From assembly GCF_014174405.1 (NCBI RefSeq), contig NZ_JACEGA010000001.1:3140501-3204500 (forward strand): 64,000 nt of DNA, given 5' to 3'. Each line of letters begins with the position of its first letter. The first letter of the stretch is position 1. Positions 45,915 through 54,832 of the stretch are shown piece after piece. A program made the translations under genes and the position numbers. Below the pieces are notes generated by a model, which did not search any database, was not told the origin of the DNA, and saw nothing but the letters and a program-made list of their open reading frames with translations. The stretch comes from Variimorphobacter saccharofermentans (lineage in GTDB: Bacteria > Bacillota > Clostridia > Lachnospirales > Lachnospiraceae).

Positions 45915-46766
45915 TCAGCTCTCCTTCTTTACAACCGGTATCCATACCTCATATTTTGCATTATTGGGATCCGCACTTAAGTATACTTCAATATCAGGTG
46001 CATTACCATATTCATATCCCGAATTAGGAAGCCATTCTGTGACAATTCTTCTTTCTAATTCCTGTATGGACTGATTATTACCTTCTCCCGCAAAGATTGC
46101 CCAGGTTGCTTGCGGAACTATCAGCTCTTCTAATTCCCCCTCTAATGGCTTACTGCTTTCTACTCCAATATAGTATCTCCAATTATCTGCCTCATCGCAG
46201 GAGCTTATACCTAACAATCCTAATATTGCTCCATCCATGAATCCGGCAAGCTTCATGATAGTCCCATTCGCCGCAGCATTGCCCCACATTTTCGGAACAA
46301 TCTCAAAATTCTTCTCAATCTCCATTTCCAATGGTTCAGATATTCCTACAATTCGAAATGCTTCTTTTTTTTCTACTCTGTAATTCATTGCTCTAACTCC
46401 CTTAATTGATATTTGGAAGCTAATAGGTGGATACGCAAGCAGAGATACACCCTCTTCTTTTGCTTGTGATGGCGATATTCCATGTAAGCTTTTGAACGCT
46501 CTGTTAAAAGCTGTCGGCGAATCATATCCATATTTTACGGCAACATCAATCACTTTACTGCCATTCTGCAAATCTACAGCAGCCAATGACATTCTCCTTC
46601 GACGTATGTATTCCGATAATGGAATGTTAGCCATGTATGCAAACATTCTTTGAAAGTGATATACGGAACAACATGCTATCCTTGCAACCTTATTCAGGTC
46701 GATATTGTCACCGATATTTTCCTCAATATAATTCACTGCACTATTCAGTCTCTCAATCCAATCCAT
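45915..46766 (-). CDS. AraC family regulator with GyrI-like effector domain
   Basis: 283 residues in reversed order from classic AraC proteins: the double HTH is N-terminal (VARIACCSVYHFQRMFAYMA; DVAVKYGYDSPTAFNRAFK) and a GyrI-like/SRPBCC-fold effector-binding domain is C-terminal (VRAMNYRVEKKEAFRIVGIS to TEWLPNSGYEYGNAPDIEVY). This Rob/BmrR-like design binds hydrophobic or cationic drugs in characterised relatives. It is upstream of, and two bases from, the ASCH-like gene, suggesting that gene is its main target. Confidence 0.9.
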   Translation of the reverse strand: MDWIERLNSAVNYIEENIGDNIDLNKVARIACCSVYHFQRMFAYMANIPLSEYIRRRRMSLAAVDLQNGSKVIDVAVKYGYDSPTAFNRAFKSLHGISPSQAKEEGVSLLAYPPISFQISIKGVRAMNYRVEKKEAFRIVGISEPLEMEIEKNFEIVPKMWGNAAANGTIMKLAGFMDGAILGLLGISSCDEADNWRYYIGVESSKPLEGELEELIVPQATWAIFAGEGNNQSIQELERRIVTEWLPNSGYEYGNAPDIEVYLSADPNNAKYEVWIPVVKKES

Positions 46767-46883
46767 CTATTAATCTCCTATCAATAAGTTACAATCTTTA
46801 CATATATAATGCCTCTCTTTTCGTGCCGGATAAAGAGAGGCAGTGAACACCAAGCAAATAGGTAAGTTCCTTTGTTCGAGCTT

Positions 46884-47354
46884 TTAATCAACCTCTACTG
46901 CTGGAGCAAATGGGAATTCCTCTGCGGTTTTATTTACAAAATCAACCTTATAGCCTTTCCCATCCTTGTGAAAGAAGCCATTGGTTAGGTCAATTCTTAC
47001 ATAACACATATTATTATCATTTTCATCGTTATGTGCATAATACCAAGGTTCAAATACCTTGATTAATTTCTCTCTGATTTGTCTGTTCTCCTCCTTTAAA
47101 GGATGTCCTACATTATATGTATTTCCCGTAAAGGAATAGAAATTATTACATAGAGCGACATTGGAATTTGCTTCGATTTCCTTTACTTTATTCGATAAAG
47201 CATGGGTTACCACCCAAAAAATACCATCCTCACAATAGGTATCAATAACTCTGACTGCCGGCTTTTGATCCTTAACTGTAGCCAATGAAAATAGAAAATC
47301 CTGACCAAATAATTCTGTAAGTATATTCATACTTTTTTCAAATAACCCCATATC
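46884..47354 (-). CDS. pyridoxamine 5'-phosphate oxidase-like flavin-binding protein
   Basis: 156 residues with the split-barrel PNPOx fold: LFSLATVKDQKPAVRVIDTY, then GIFWVVTHALSNKVKEI and NVALCNNFYSFTGNTYNVG, the strand order that binds FMN or related cofactors. Start ATG 47354 has AGGAGG seven bases upstream; an in-frame GTG five codons earlier precedes that site. True pyridoxamine oxidases are longer, so this is a general stress or reductase member with unknown substrate. Single gene. Confidence 0.83.
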   Translation of the reverse strand, partial: DMGLFEKSMNILTELFGQDFLFSLATVKDQKPAVRVIDTYCEDGIFWVVTHALSNKVKEIEANSNVALCNNFYSFTGNTYNVGHPLKEENRQIREKLIKVFEPWYYAHNDENDNNMCYVRIDLTNGFFHKDGKGYKVDFVNKTAEEFPFAPAVEVD

Positions 47355-47525
47355 GTATCCTCCTATCACCCACTAAATTATGCTGCTATAAATTGTAAAC
47401 CATAATATACCATATACTTGCTTCGTAATTGTAATATAACACTGAATATATCATTATTCAACACAATATTATCGTATCGAAATCTTCCAAGTTTTCTCTA
47501 ACCAAAAGCCAGGGTCTTCTGATAA

Positions 47526-47999
47526 TTAGATTGTGTCTAAATCCTCACTCTCAATACGATATATATCATCCAAATGAATTCTTTTATCTACAATTTGCAG
47601 GATGCGGGAAGTTCGGTTCAGCTTAGCTACCAAGCCAGTGAACTGAATATATTCGCCGCCATCTCCGTATCTCTCCCAATCTCTTTGAAAAAACACAACC
47701 GTAATAATTGGATGTTGTCCATGTAACAGCAACCCTTCAATCTTTCCCAGCTGTAAATCCAGGTACTCTTTTGATTCTTCTGATAATTCAATACGTGGCA
47801 CAACGACCTTTTGCTTTGCTGCTATAGCTTCCTCATATCCTTTCAGTGCTGCAAAGGGAGCGAATATTTTTGCCCGGTCTTCTACCCTCATTCTTGGATG
47901 TTTGATATAATCTGTAGTTTTTAGTGGGTATTCCATATGAATAATATCATCATAATCATGGGTAACCTTTTCATTTAATGACACTGGCTTCTTAACCAT
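47526..47999 (-). CDS. YolD-like protein
   Basis: 157 residues. The YolD pattern is clear: HPRMRVEDRAKIFAPFAALKGYEEAI near the N-terminus (shown in part), then a small beta-rich domain with GLLLHGQHPIITVVFFQRD and IHLDDIYRIES. In Bacillus, YolD-type proteins are encoded next to UvrX/YqjW Y-family polymerases, exactly as here (12 bases apart), and are thought to assist them in damage tolerance. Biochemical role unknown. Confidence 0.85.
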   Translation of the reverse strand: MVKKPVSLNEKVTHDYDDIIHMEYPLKTTDYIKHPRMRVEDRAKIFAPFAALKGYEEAIAAKQKVVVPRIELSEESKEYLDLQLGKIEGLLLHGQHPIITVVFFQRDWERYGDGGEYIQFTGLVAKLNRTSRILQIVDKRIHLDDIYRIESEDLDTI

Positions 48000-48011
48000 A
48001 CCTCATCTCTC

Positions 48012-49403
48012 CTATGCTTTATGGCCACCAATTTGATTGTTTCGTTCAATCGTGGTAGCACCCTCTTCGAAATTTATGCCTTTCAATATGGCATTCTTTC
48101 CAAACTTTTTCTTAATGGCAAGCATGGCCTCCTGCATTTTACGTTCCTTTGCCTGTTCTACCGGATCCATAAATAAATCATACTGTTCATATTTCTCCTC
48201 TACCAGATTATTCGCAGAGACCGTCACTCGTCTTACCATAAGCTCCTTCGATACGATTCGATCATAAAGCTCCAGCATCGCTGTCATGATTTTCTTCGTA
48301 CTGCTGCTTGTCGTTCCAAGGTTCGCAGTACCATGTGCAGACTTAGGAATTGCCCTTCCATATCGGTCATAGATAATCTCACCCTCGTATGCTCCTTCAT
48401 CCACATTACTTCTATCATAGCCGATGGTTAACGTAAGACTATCCGTCACCAATCCTTTCTCCACAAGGTCAAGTACCAGTAAGTCCGTCATTTCCTGTAC
48501 AACGATTCTGGTTTGACTAAAATCGTACGGATGTTGCAATACTTGTCCGGAAGAGATGCTGTTTGTACTTGGTTTATAGCTTTTGATTTCTTTCATAGTA
48601 CACGGTTCGTATCCCCATGCATGATCAATCAATAACTCCGCATCAATGCCAATCATTTTATATAATAAATCCTCATTGTGTATTGAAATTCTGGCGATAT
48701 CACCCATTGTATAAAGGCCGTTCTTTTCAAGTCGCTTGGCGATGCCTCCACCTATTCTCCAAAAGTCAGTAATCGGTTTATGATTCCATAATAATCTACG
48801 ATAGGTCAGCTCATCAAGCTCAGCAATACGTACACCGCTTGCATCAGGCTCAACGTGCTTTGCTACGATATCCATGGCAATCTTACTCAGATACAGGTTC
48901 GTTCCTATACCTGCAGTTGCAGTGATTCCAGTCCTCTCCAATACATCATGAATCATTTTCACTACCAGTTCCTTGGCAGACATCTGATAAAGCTTAAGAT
49001 AATTGGTCACATCCATAAAGCATTCATCAATGCTATATACATGAATATCTTCTGGGCTGATATACTTCAAATAGGTTGCATATATTTCTGCCGACACTTC
49101 GATATAGCGAGCCATCCTAGGTGGCGCTATGATATACTCCACCTCTTTCCCCGTGCGTTGCTTCACTTCCTTTAGCTTCTGTTGAACTTCAAAGAGTCGT
49201 GCTCTGCCAGGTATGCCATAAGCCTTCAAGGATGGCGATACTGCAAGACATATAGTTTTCTCAGTACGAGACGGATCCGCTACCACAAGGTTGGTTGTCA
49301 GAGGATTCAATCCTCGATCAATACACTCAACTGAGGCATAAAAGGATTTTAAATCTATGGCAATATATAGATTCCCTTGGCTTGTTGTTCTTGTGTATTC
49401 CAT
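48012..49403 (-). CDS. Y-family DNA polymerase, UmuC/UvrX-like
   Basis: About 463 residues. Translesion polymerase: catalytic blocks LYIAIDLKSFYASVEC at the N-terminus and IHVYSIDECFMDVT near residue 122 provide the metal-binding Asp/Glu. The TATAGIGTNLYLSKIAMDI thumb/HhH area and a little-finger domain follow. KPITDFWRIGGGIAKRLEKNGL fits the UvrX/YqjW group rather than DinB. Start ATG 49403 is chosen for AAAGGAG upstream; the frame runs 20 codons further. No clear LexA box was found in the 69-base gap. Likely error-prone synthesis over DNA damage, with YolD downstream and RecD2 upstream. Confidence 0.92.
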   Translation of the reverse strand: MEYTRTTSQGNLYIAIDLKSFYASVECIDRGLNPLTTNLVVADPSRTEKTICLAVSPSLKAYGIPGRARLFEVQQKLKEVKQRTGKEVEYIIAPPRMARYIEVSAEIYATYLKYISPEDIHVYSIDECFMDVTNYLKLYQMSAKELVVKMIHDVLERTGITATAGIGTNLYLSKIAMDIVAKHVEPDASGVRIAELDELTYRRLLWNHKPITDFWRIGGGIAKRLEKNGLYTMGDIARISIHNEDLLYKMIGIDAELLIDHAWGYEPCTMKEIKSYKPSTNSISSGQVLQHPYDFSQTRIVVQEMTDLLVLDLVEKGLVTDSLTLTIGYDRSNVDEGAYEGEIIYDRYGRAIPKSAHGTANLGTTSSSTKKIMTAMLELYDRIVSKELMVRRVTVSANNLVEEKYEQYDLFMDPVEQAKERKMQEAMLAIKKKFGKNAILKGINFEEGATTIERNNQIGGHKA

Positions 49404-49472
49404 CTGTATCGTCTCCTTTCTGCGTGTTCTTATGTAGTACTCAGCAAAAATATAACCCAGCATATAATTGAT

Positions 49473-51659
49473 TTAAATATTCGGATTAGCCCTATAGCCC
49501 GCCAGACGTTCTTTCAATAACGTGTTTCGCTTAGTAACTGTAACATTATTAACAGCATAAGCAAGCGCCTTCTTGTTTCCCACCATGATCAGAACGTTCT
49601 TTGCTCTGGTAATCCCTGTATATATCAGGTTTCGTTGAAGCATCACATAGTGATTCATAAGAATAGGCATGACCACAATGGGATACTCGGAACCTTGGGC
49701 CTTATGGATTGTAGTAGCATAGGCAAGCACGATTTCATCCAACTCCGTCACATCATACTGGATCTGCCTGCCATCAAAATCAATCCTTAATGAACGGTCT
49801 TCCAAATCAATGGACGTTACAATCCCAATATCCCCGTTAAAAACCTCTTTCTCATAATTATTCCTAATCTGCATTACCTTATCCTCAACGCGGAAAACAG
49901 AACCGCTTCGACGAAGTCCTTCTCCCGCAGGATTGAGTGCCTCCTGCAATGCGATATTTAAATTGGTCGCACCTACAATACCTCTTTGCATCGGTGTCAG
50001 AACCTGTATCATAGAGGAAGGTGTTTTATAGTATTGCGGAAGATTATACTTCACCAATTTTACAATTTCAGAGACAGTATCCTCCGCCTCTTCCTTCTGT
50101 ATAAAAAAGAAATCTGAATCCTTTCCATTGGATATGTCCGGCATCTTTCCTCCATTTATTTTATGAGCATTCATGATAATGCGGCTAGTCTGTGCCTGTC
50201 TAAAGATTCTGGTCAGTCGAATTACCGGAAACTGGTCTGATTCAATAATATCTCTTAATACATTACCTGCTCCTACGGATGGAAGCTGATCAATATCTCC
50301 AACTAAAATCAGTCTCATATTCGGTGGAATCGCTTTTAACAGAGAATTCATAAGAATGATATCTATCATAGAACACTCGTCTACAATCAGTACATCCCCC
50401 TCCAATGGATTCTCTTCATTCTTTTGATAGCCCTCCGGCGGTTTGCATTCTAGCAGTCGATGGATGGTTTTCGCTTCTAATCCGGTTGCTTCTGTCATCC
50501 GTTTAGCAGCCCTTCCAGTGGGAGCAGCCAGTAAAATCTTAAGTCCATAAGCACGATATGCTGCAATAATTCCCTGGGTAGTAGTGGTTTTTCCTGTTCC
50601 TGGACCTCCTGTCAATACCATTACCTTGGCTAGTGCTGCCTGTCGGATGGCATCTGCCTGAATTTCGTCATATTTCATATTAACCGTAGATTCGATTCTC
50701 TCCACATCTATGGACAGATTCTCATTTCCTGTATCTCTTCGCGCCTGTATAAGCCTCACCCACAGCTTATCATTTGCTGGCTGTGCAGCCAGCTTTAACA
50801 ACTTATTGGCAGTACCGATTTCAGCATAATAAAAAGGCGGAAGGTAAATGGCATCCTCATCCTGTATCAGATCCTTTTCCTTTAGCATATGATCCATTGT
50901 CATTATGATATATTCCGATTCAGCCTCTAATAGTTCCACAGCTCTTTCAATCAGTTGCTCCTTCTCAGCAAATACATGTCCATCATCAGCTAGTTCACTC
51001 AACGTATACATAATACCGCTTCGCAGGCGCACATAAGTCTCTTTTCCATATCCAAGCTTTTCTGCGATACTATCCGCTGTCTTAAAGCCAATTCCCCATA
51101 TATCATCTGCCAATCGATAGGGATTTTCTTTTACCTTATCTATGCTTTCATTACCATAAACCTTATATATCTTCGCTGCAAAAGAGGTACTAACACCATG
51201 ATCCTGCAAAAAAAGCATAATATTCTTTACCTCTTTTTGCCGCTCCCAGCTTTCTTTAATCATCTGGACACGTTTTTTCCCAATACCTTCAACTTCAATC
51301 AGGCTATCCGGATTATCTTCAATAACATTAATTGTATCCGTACCAAACTTATGAACAATTCTTTTGGCAAACTTCGGTCCAACTCCTTTAATCAAACCGC
51401 TTCCTAGGTATTTTTCAATACCGTAGATGGTTGCAGGCATGGTTTCTTCCCATTTATGAGCCATAAACTGCTTTCCATACTTCGCATCCATCTTCCAATC
51501 ACCCTCAATTAGAAGAACCGAACCCACATTAGCATCCAGAAGGCTTCCTACGACGGTAACCAAATCATCATATCCTTTGACATTTACTTTCAGAACAGTA
51601 TAACCATTCTCTGGATTTTGATATGTAATTCGTTCCACGACACATCGTATTTTAGCCAC
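49473..51659 (-). CDS. recD2: RecD2 family 5'-3' DNA helicase
   Basis: 728 residues from a GTG start (AGGAGG eight bases upstream). The RecD2 N-terminal extension begins CVVERITYQNPENGYTVLKV, followed by tandem helix-hairpin-helix units (GVGPKFAKRIVHKFG, EVEGIGKKRVQMIKESW). The SF1B motor has Walker A GGPGTGKTTTTQ near residue 349, DECSMID as motif II, VGDIDQLPSVGAGN as motif III and TIHKAQGSEYP as motif V. RecD2 acts without RecBC in repair and replication stress in Gram-positives. It lies between a CPBP protease gene and a translesion polymerase gene, all one way. Confidence 0.95.
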   Translation of the reverse strand: MAKIRCVVERITYQNPENGYTVLKVNVKGYDDLVTVVGSLLDANVGSVLLIEGDWKMDAKYGKQFMAHKWEETMPATIYGIEKYLGSGLIKGVGPKFAKRIVHKFGTDTINVIEDNPDSLIEVEGIGKKRVQMIKESWERQKEVKNIMLFLQDHGVSTSFAAKIYKVYGNESIDKVKENPYRLADDIWGIGFKTADSIAEKLGYGKETYVRLRSGIMYTLSELADDGHVFAEKEQLIERAVELLEAESEYIIMTMDHMLKEKDLIQDEDAIYLPPFYYAEIGTANKLLKLAAQPANDKLWVRLIQARRDTGNENLSIDVERIESTVNMKYDEIQADAIRQAALAKVMVLTGGPGTGKTTTTQGIIAAYRAYGLKILLAAPTGRAAKRMTEATGLEAKTIHRLLECKPPEGYQKNEENPLEGDVLIVDECSMIDIILMNSLLKAIPPNMRLILVGDIDQLPSVGAGNVLRDIIESDQFPVIRLTRIFRQAQTSRIIMNAHKINGGKMPDISNGKDSDFFFIQKEEAEDTVSEIVKLVKYNLPQYYKTPSSMIQVLTPMQRGIVGATNLNIALQEALNPAGEGLRRSGSVFRVEDKVMQIRNNYEKEVFNGDIGIVTSIDLEDRSLRIDFDGRQIQYDVTELDEIVLAYATTIHKAQGSEYPIVVMPILMNHYVMLQRNLIYTGITRAKNVLIMVGNKKALAYAVNNVTVTKRNTLLKERLAGYRANPNI

Positions 51660-51671
51660 CTGAATTACCTC

Positions 51672-52409
51672 CTATTCTGCTTTCATCTCTCTCCATATAA
51701 ATGCAGCATATACCAATAGGATCCCCACTTGAATTGCAAGAATAATGAGTGCTGTCGTATCAAGGGTTTCACCCGTAATGCTGGAAATATAATCGTGAGC
51801 AGCATGCCATATTATTACGATCCATATGCTTTTTGTAATACTTACTATTTCAGCAAGTACCCATCCTACCAGAAACGCAAAAATCATTTGTAATACAAGA
51901 TATAATGCATTCTTACCATTCAGTGCATTGGCAAGATGTAGAATTCCGAATATAATAGAGGACCAGATAATGGCTGGCTTACTTCCTTTAATTTCAATAG
52001 TCTTAAGTGCTAGTCCTCTAAAATAGATTTCCTCATTGAAACCAACCGCAACCGTAAATAATAATAAGATAATATACTGTAAAACTGTGATCCCCGGGAG
52101 GATGCCGGCAATTGCAATGGGGAGTATTTCTACCGCTATTAACGGAATATACCACCAAACTCTATGATTTGTATCATTCTTATATTTTCGAAAACCATAT
52201 TCTGAAAGCTTATATCTTGATTTATACATCAAAAAAAATCCAATTACAATTGATATTATAAGAAATATTGTTGTTACAATCAATCGTTCATTTGTTTTTA
52301 ATCCCGCTATTTGTGGGATTGCTGTCCCTAACGCTGTCATAAATGTGCAAAGCAATCCGAATAGAACAGCAGCTATATATGGATGCTTCTTTGAAAATAC
52401 TTCTTTCAT
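51672..52409 (-). CDS. CPBP family intramembrane metalloprotease
   Basis: 245 residues, about eight membrane spans. The three CPBP/Abi motifs are intact: EEIYFRG near residue 127, FGILHLANAL near 155, and IWHAAHDYI near 203, providing the Glu, His and His/Asp metal or catalytic residues. Family members process membrane or prenylated peptides and often give self-immunity to bacteriocins; here the partner is a TetR regulator three bases upstream. AGGAGG precedes the ATG. Confidence 0.9.
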   Translation of the reverse strand: MKEVFSKKHPYIAAVLFGLLCTFMTALGTAIPQIAGLKTNERLIVTTIFLIISIVIGFFLMYKSRYKLSEYGFRKYKNDTNHRVWWYIPLIAVEILPIAIAGILPGITVLQYIILLLFTVAVGFNEEIYFRGLALKTIEIKGSKPAIIWSSIIFGILHLANALNGKNALYLVLQMIFAFLVGWVLAEIVSITKSIWIVIIWHAAHDYISSITGETLDTTALIILAIQVGILLVYAAFIWREMKAE

Positions 52410-52411
52410 TA

Positions 52412-52990
52412 TTATTGTTCCTCCTCATTTTTAAGCTTTAGTATTAAACCCATGAATGAATTATTTAATAATCTTCTGTTTTCTTCATCACTAAATCGAC
52501 AATTATTCGTAGCAAACATGGAAGCTATTCCGTGAGTAGTAATCCACATTCCCGCATATAACTCTTTGACGGCCTTTACACTCAATCCCGTCATCTGCCG
52601 TAGTAAGTTAATTACTTCATCATCTCCTTTTGTATTCCCTACAATATCCATGATGCTTTGCTCACGAAACTGATCCGTCATAAATAACAGTTTGAACAGG
52701 TTCTTCTCATTTTTTGCGAAATCAATATAGGCTAGTCCAATACTAAGAAAACCATCCTCTGTATGTTCTCCTGCACTTAACATACGTTCATTATAAATGT
52801 CCTCAGCCTTTCGATATACAGCGATCCTCAGACCTTCCATAGATTGATATGCTCGAAATATCGGATGGACTGAGCACCCAAGCTCCTTCGCTAAATCACG
52901 TGCATTCAGGCTTTCTATTCCCTTCTCCCTAACAATACGAAGAGCTACATTGATAATCTCATCTTCCGTAACCTTAATTTTCGGTGGCAA
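52412..52990 (-). CDS. TetR family regulator
   Basis: 192 residues from a TTG start, with AAAGGAGGGAG just upstream. The N-terminal HTH KGIESLNARDLAKELGCSVH is followed by FRAYQSMEGLRIAVYRKAED. The C-terminal domain (residues 80-190) resembles the TetR_C WHG group (KELYAGMWITTHGIASMF). It leads an apparent minus-strand run: TetR, CPBP protease, RecD2, Y-polymerase, YolD. Repeated half-sites lie upstream. Confidence 0.88.
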   Translation of the reverse strand: MPPKIKVTEDEIINVALRIVREKGIESLNARDLAKELGCSVHPIFRAYQSMEGLRIAVYRKAEDIYNERMLSAGEHTEDGFLSIGLAYIDFAKNEKNLFKLLFMTDQFREQSIMDIVGNTKGDDEVINLLRQMTGLSVKAVKELYAGMWITTHGIASMFATNNCRFSDEENRRLLNNSFMGLILKLKNEEEQ

Positions 52991-53021
52991 TAAAACTCCC
53001 TCCTTTATATTTTTACTGTAT

Positions 53022-53067
53022 ATATAATAGGTATCATATGTTACCTATCAATTGTTACCTATTATAT
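53022..53067. promoter_or_regulatory. putative TetR operator with three half-sites
   Basis: ATATAATAGGTA (53022-53033) and TACCTATTATAT (53056-53067) are perfect 12-base arms; a third half-site TTACCTAT sits between them at about 53041-53048. They overlap the divergent tetR/XRE gap, so both genes could be repressed. Confidence 0.65.
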
Positions 53068-53238
53068 TCTTTTAATACAATGATGTCAATTAGTTAAATA
53101 AATAGTTTGTTATGGTATAATTCTATGGTAAGGAGAGCCAATTCTACAATTTGTAGGTTGATTTTATGGGATTCTATGATTAATGTGAAATCATAAGATG
53201 CATGCAGCTTTAGAACAGTTTACAAAGGAGAATTCATA

Positions 53239-53907
53239 ATGGATCAAAAAAGAACAGGAAGACTTATTGCCGAATCAAGAAATCTGATTGGGCTTACTCA
53301 GAGGGAACTTGCAGAGAAAATCGGAATTAGTGACAAGACCATTTCCAAGTGGGAATGTGGTAAAAGTATGCCAGATATTTCTTACCTGGATGCATTATGC
53401 CGTTCTCTTAACCTTAGTATAAATGAAATAATTTCTGGTGAGCGCTTATCAGAGACAAATTATTCTGTAAAAGCGGAGGAAAATATTATGTCTCTTATGA
53501 AAGAAAACGAAAAAGCAAAAAAGAAATCTACCCTAAGAAGTATTGTAGGAATCTTGATTACCTTCCTAGGACTGTTTCTGATGCTTAATTTTACACCCTT
53601 AGGTCTTCCGAATACGTTTCTATATTTTATCGATCCCGTTACATTTTTGTGCATCGCTTTGTTTAGTGTGGCAGGAGTATTACTGTCGGGTAGAAAAACC
53701 TATTCGGACATCCTGGAGGTACTGCAAAAAATCGCTATTCCAAATGGTATCTTAATCACTTTTATTTCCATAATAATTATTTTGAGACAGCTTAATGATA
53801 TGAATACTCTTGGTCCTAATATAGCGGTGTGTATGATTACGATTTTATACTCTGTACTAGAGTACCTGATTGTCTTTTTCTTTAGGCAACACTTTCTCGA
53901 CAAGTAA
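53239..53907 (+). CDS. XRE family regulator with membrane domain
   Basis: 222 residues. HTH_3 DNA-binding domain at the N-terminus: LTQRELAEKIGISDKTISKW near residues 20-40, then SMPDISYLDALCRSLNLSIN. After a charged linker there are four hydrophobic segments (from LRSIVGILITFLGLFLML to the C-terminus), so it is a membrane-attached regulator as often found in Clostridia. Divergent from the TetR gene. AAAGGAG precedes the ATG. Signal unknown. Confidence 0.9.
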   Translation: MDQKRTGRLIAESRNLIGLTQRELAEKIGISDKTISKWECGKSMPDISYLDALCRSLNLSINEIISGERLSETNYSVKAEENIMSLMKENEKAKKKSTLRSIVGILITFLGLFLMLNFTPLGLPNTFLYFIDPVTFLCIALFSVAGVLLSGRKTYSDILEVLQKIAIPNGILITFISIIIILRQLNDMNTLGPNIAVCMITILYSVLEYLIVFFFRQHFLDK

Positions 53908-53982
53908 TTACTGTATTTGAGTATAATTGTTAGACACGATCTGCCTCTCCATTCACCCTGGATTGTATTATTATGAATCAAA

Positions 53983-54018
53983 ATAGCTCAGGAACCCTGT
54001 TAACGGTTACTGAGCTAT
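53983..54018. terminator. bidirectional terminator
   Basis: ATAGCTCAG and CTGAGCTAT form a nine-base stem with an internal ACC/GGT pairing, between the convergent XRE gene (+) and response regulator gene (-). Confidence 0.65.
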
Positions 54019-54094
54019 ATGATTTTATACCAGAATTATGTTATGAAAGGCATCTGAGCAGTTCTTCTTACTGAATAATATATTACATATTAAA

Positions 54095-54832
54095 TCACTT
54101 CGAGGCATTGGAACTGACAAATTCCGAATAGCTAATACCCGTATATTTTTTAAAACAGCGTCCAAAGTAATTCGGGTCCGGTATGCCAACTTCATTGGCA
54201 GTGCAAAACATTTTTTTGCTTGTTTTGGCAAGCTTAATTGCCAGCTCCATTCGACAACTGATAAGGAATTCTACAAAGCTTTTTCCTGTTTCCTGCTTGA
54301 ATTTGCGGCTAAAGTAGCTAGGATTAAATCCAAAGCGCTGTGCTACAGAGGTTAAATTAATACTGGAATCCGTAAAGTTATCTCGTAGATACTGTAAGAT
54401 CTGCTCAATGTCAGATGGAGTAATATCCCTTCCGACCTCTTGTGTTCGATTTGTTTGTTTATCCAGTTTTTCTTTAATCTTGGTCAGCACTTCTGTAACC
54501 TCTTGCCGAACGAAGGGTTTCAGCATGTATTCTACTACAGGTAAACGAACACATTGACGTGCATATTCGAAATCATCCAATCCTGTCAGAATAACAATTA
54601 TCAGGTTTTTATATCGCTCTGTTGCTACCCGTGTGAATTCTATCCCGTTCATAAAGGGCATGGAAATATCAGCAAAAACAATGTCAGGCCGCAAGTCATC
54701 GATGATGTTAATTGCTTCTATACCGCTGGCCGCCTCGCCCACCACTTCCATATTAAGTGCTTGCCAATCTATGGATGCCTGTAGCAGCTTACGAGCAGAC
54801 ATCTCGTCATCAATGATCATTACTCGGTACAT
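54095..54832 (-). CDS. response regulator, compact YesN type
   Basis: 245 residues: receiver with MIIDDEMSARKLL, phospho-acceptor Asp in IVFADISMPFMNG (near residue 55) and Lys in YMLKPF; then directly the AraC double HTH (SVAQRFGFNPSYFSRKFKQE; EVGIPDPNYFGRCFKKY). It lacks the long middle region of the other YesN protein in the window. Overlaps the kinase gene by 23 bases. It is the last gene of the SBP-permease-permease-HK-RR run and probably activates it. Confidence 0.93.
   Translation of the reverse strand: MYRVMIIDDEMSARKLLQASIDWQALNMEVVGEAASGIEAINIIDDLRPDIVFADISMPFMNGIEFTRVATERYKNLIIVILTGLDDFEYARQCVRLPVVEYMLKPFVRQEVTEVLTKIKEKLDKQTNRTQEVGRDITPSDIEQILQYLRDNFTDSSINLTSVAQRFGFNPSYFSRKFKQETGKSFVEFLISCRMELAIKLAKTSKKMFCTANEVGIPDPNYFGRCFKKYTGISYSEFVSSNASK

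Noticed and set aside
48012..49403. LexA box near the Y-family polymerase gene
   Set aside because: Only a GAAC half-site was seen in the upstream gap; no GAAC-N4-GTTC dyad.
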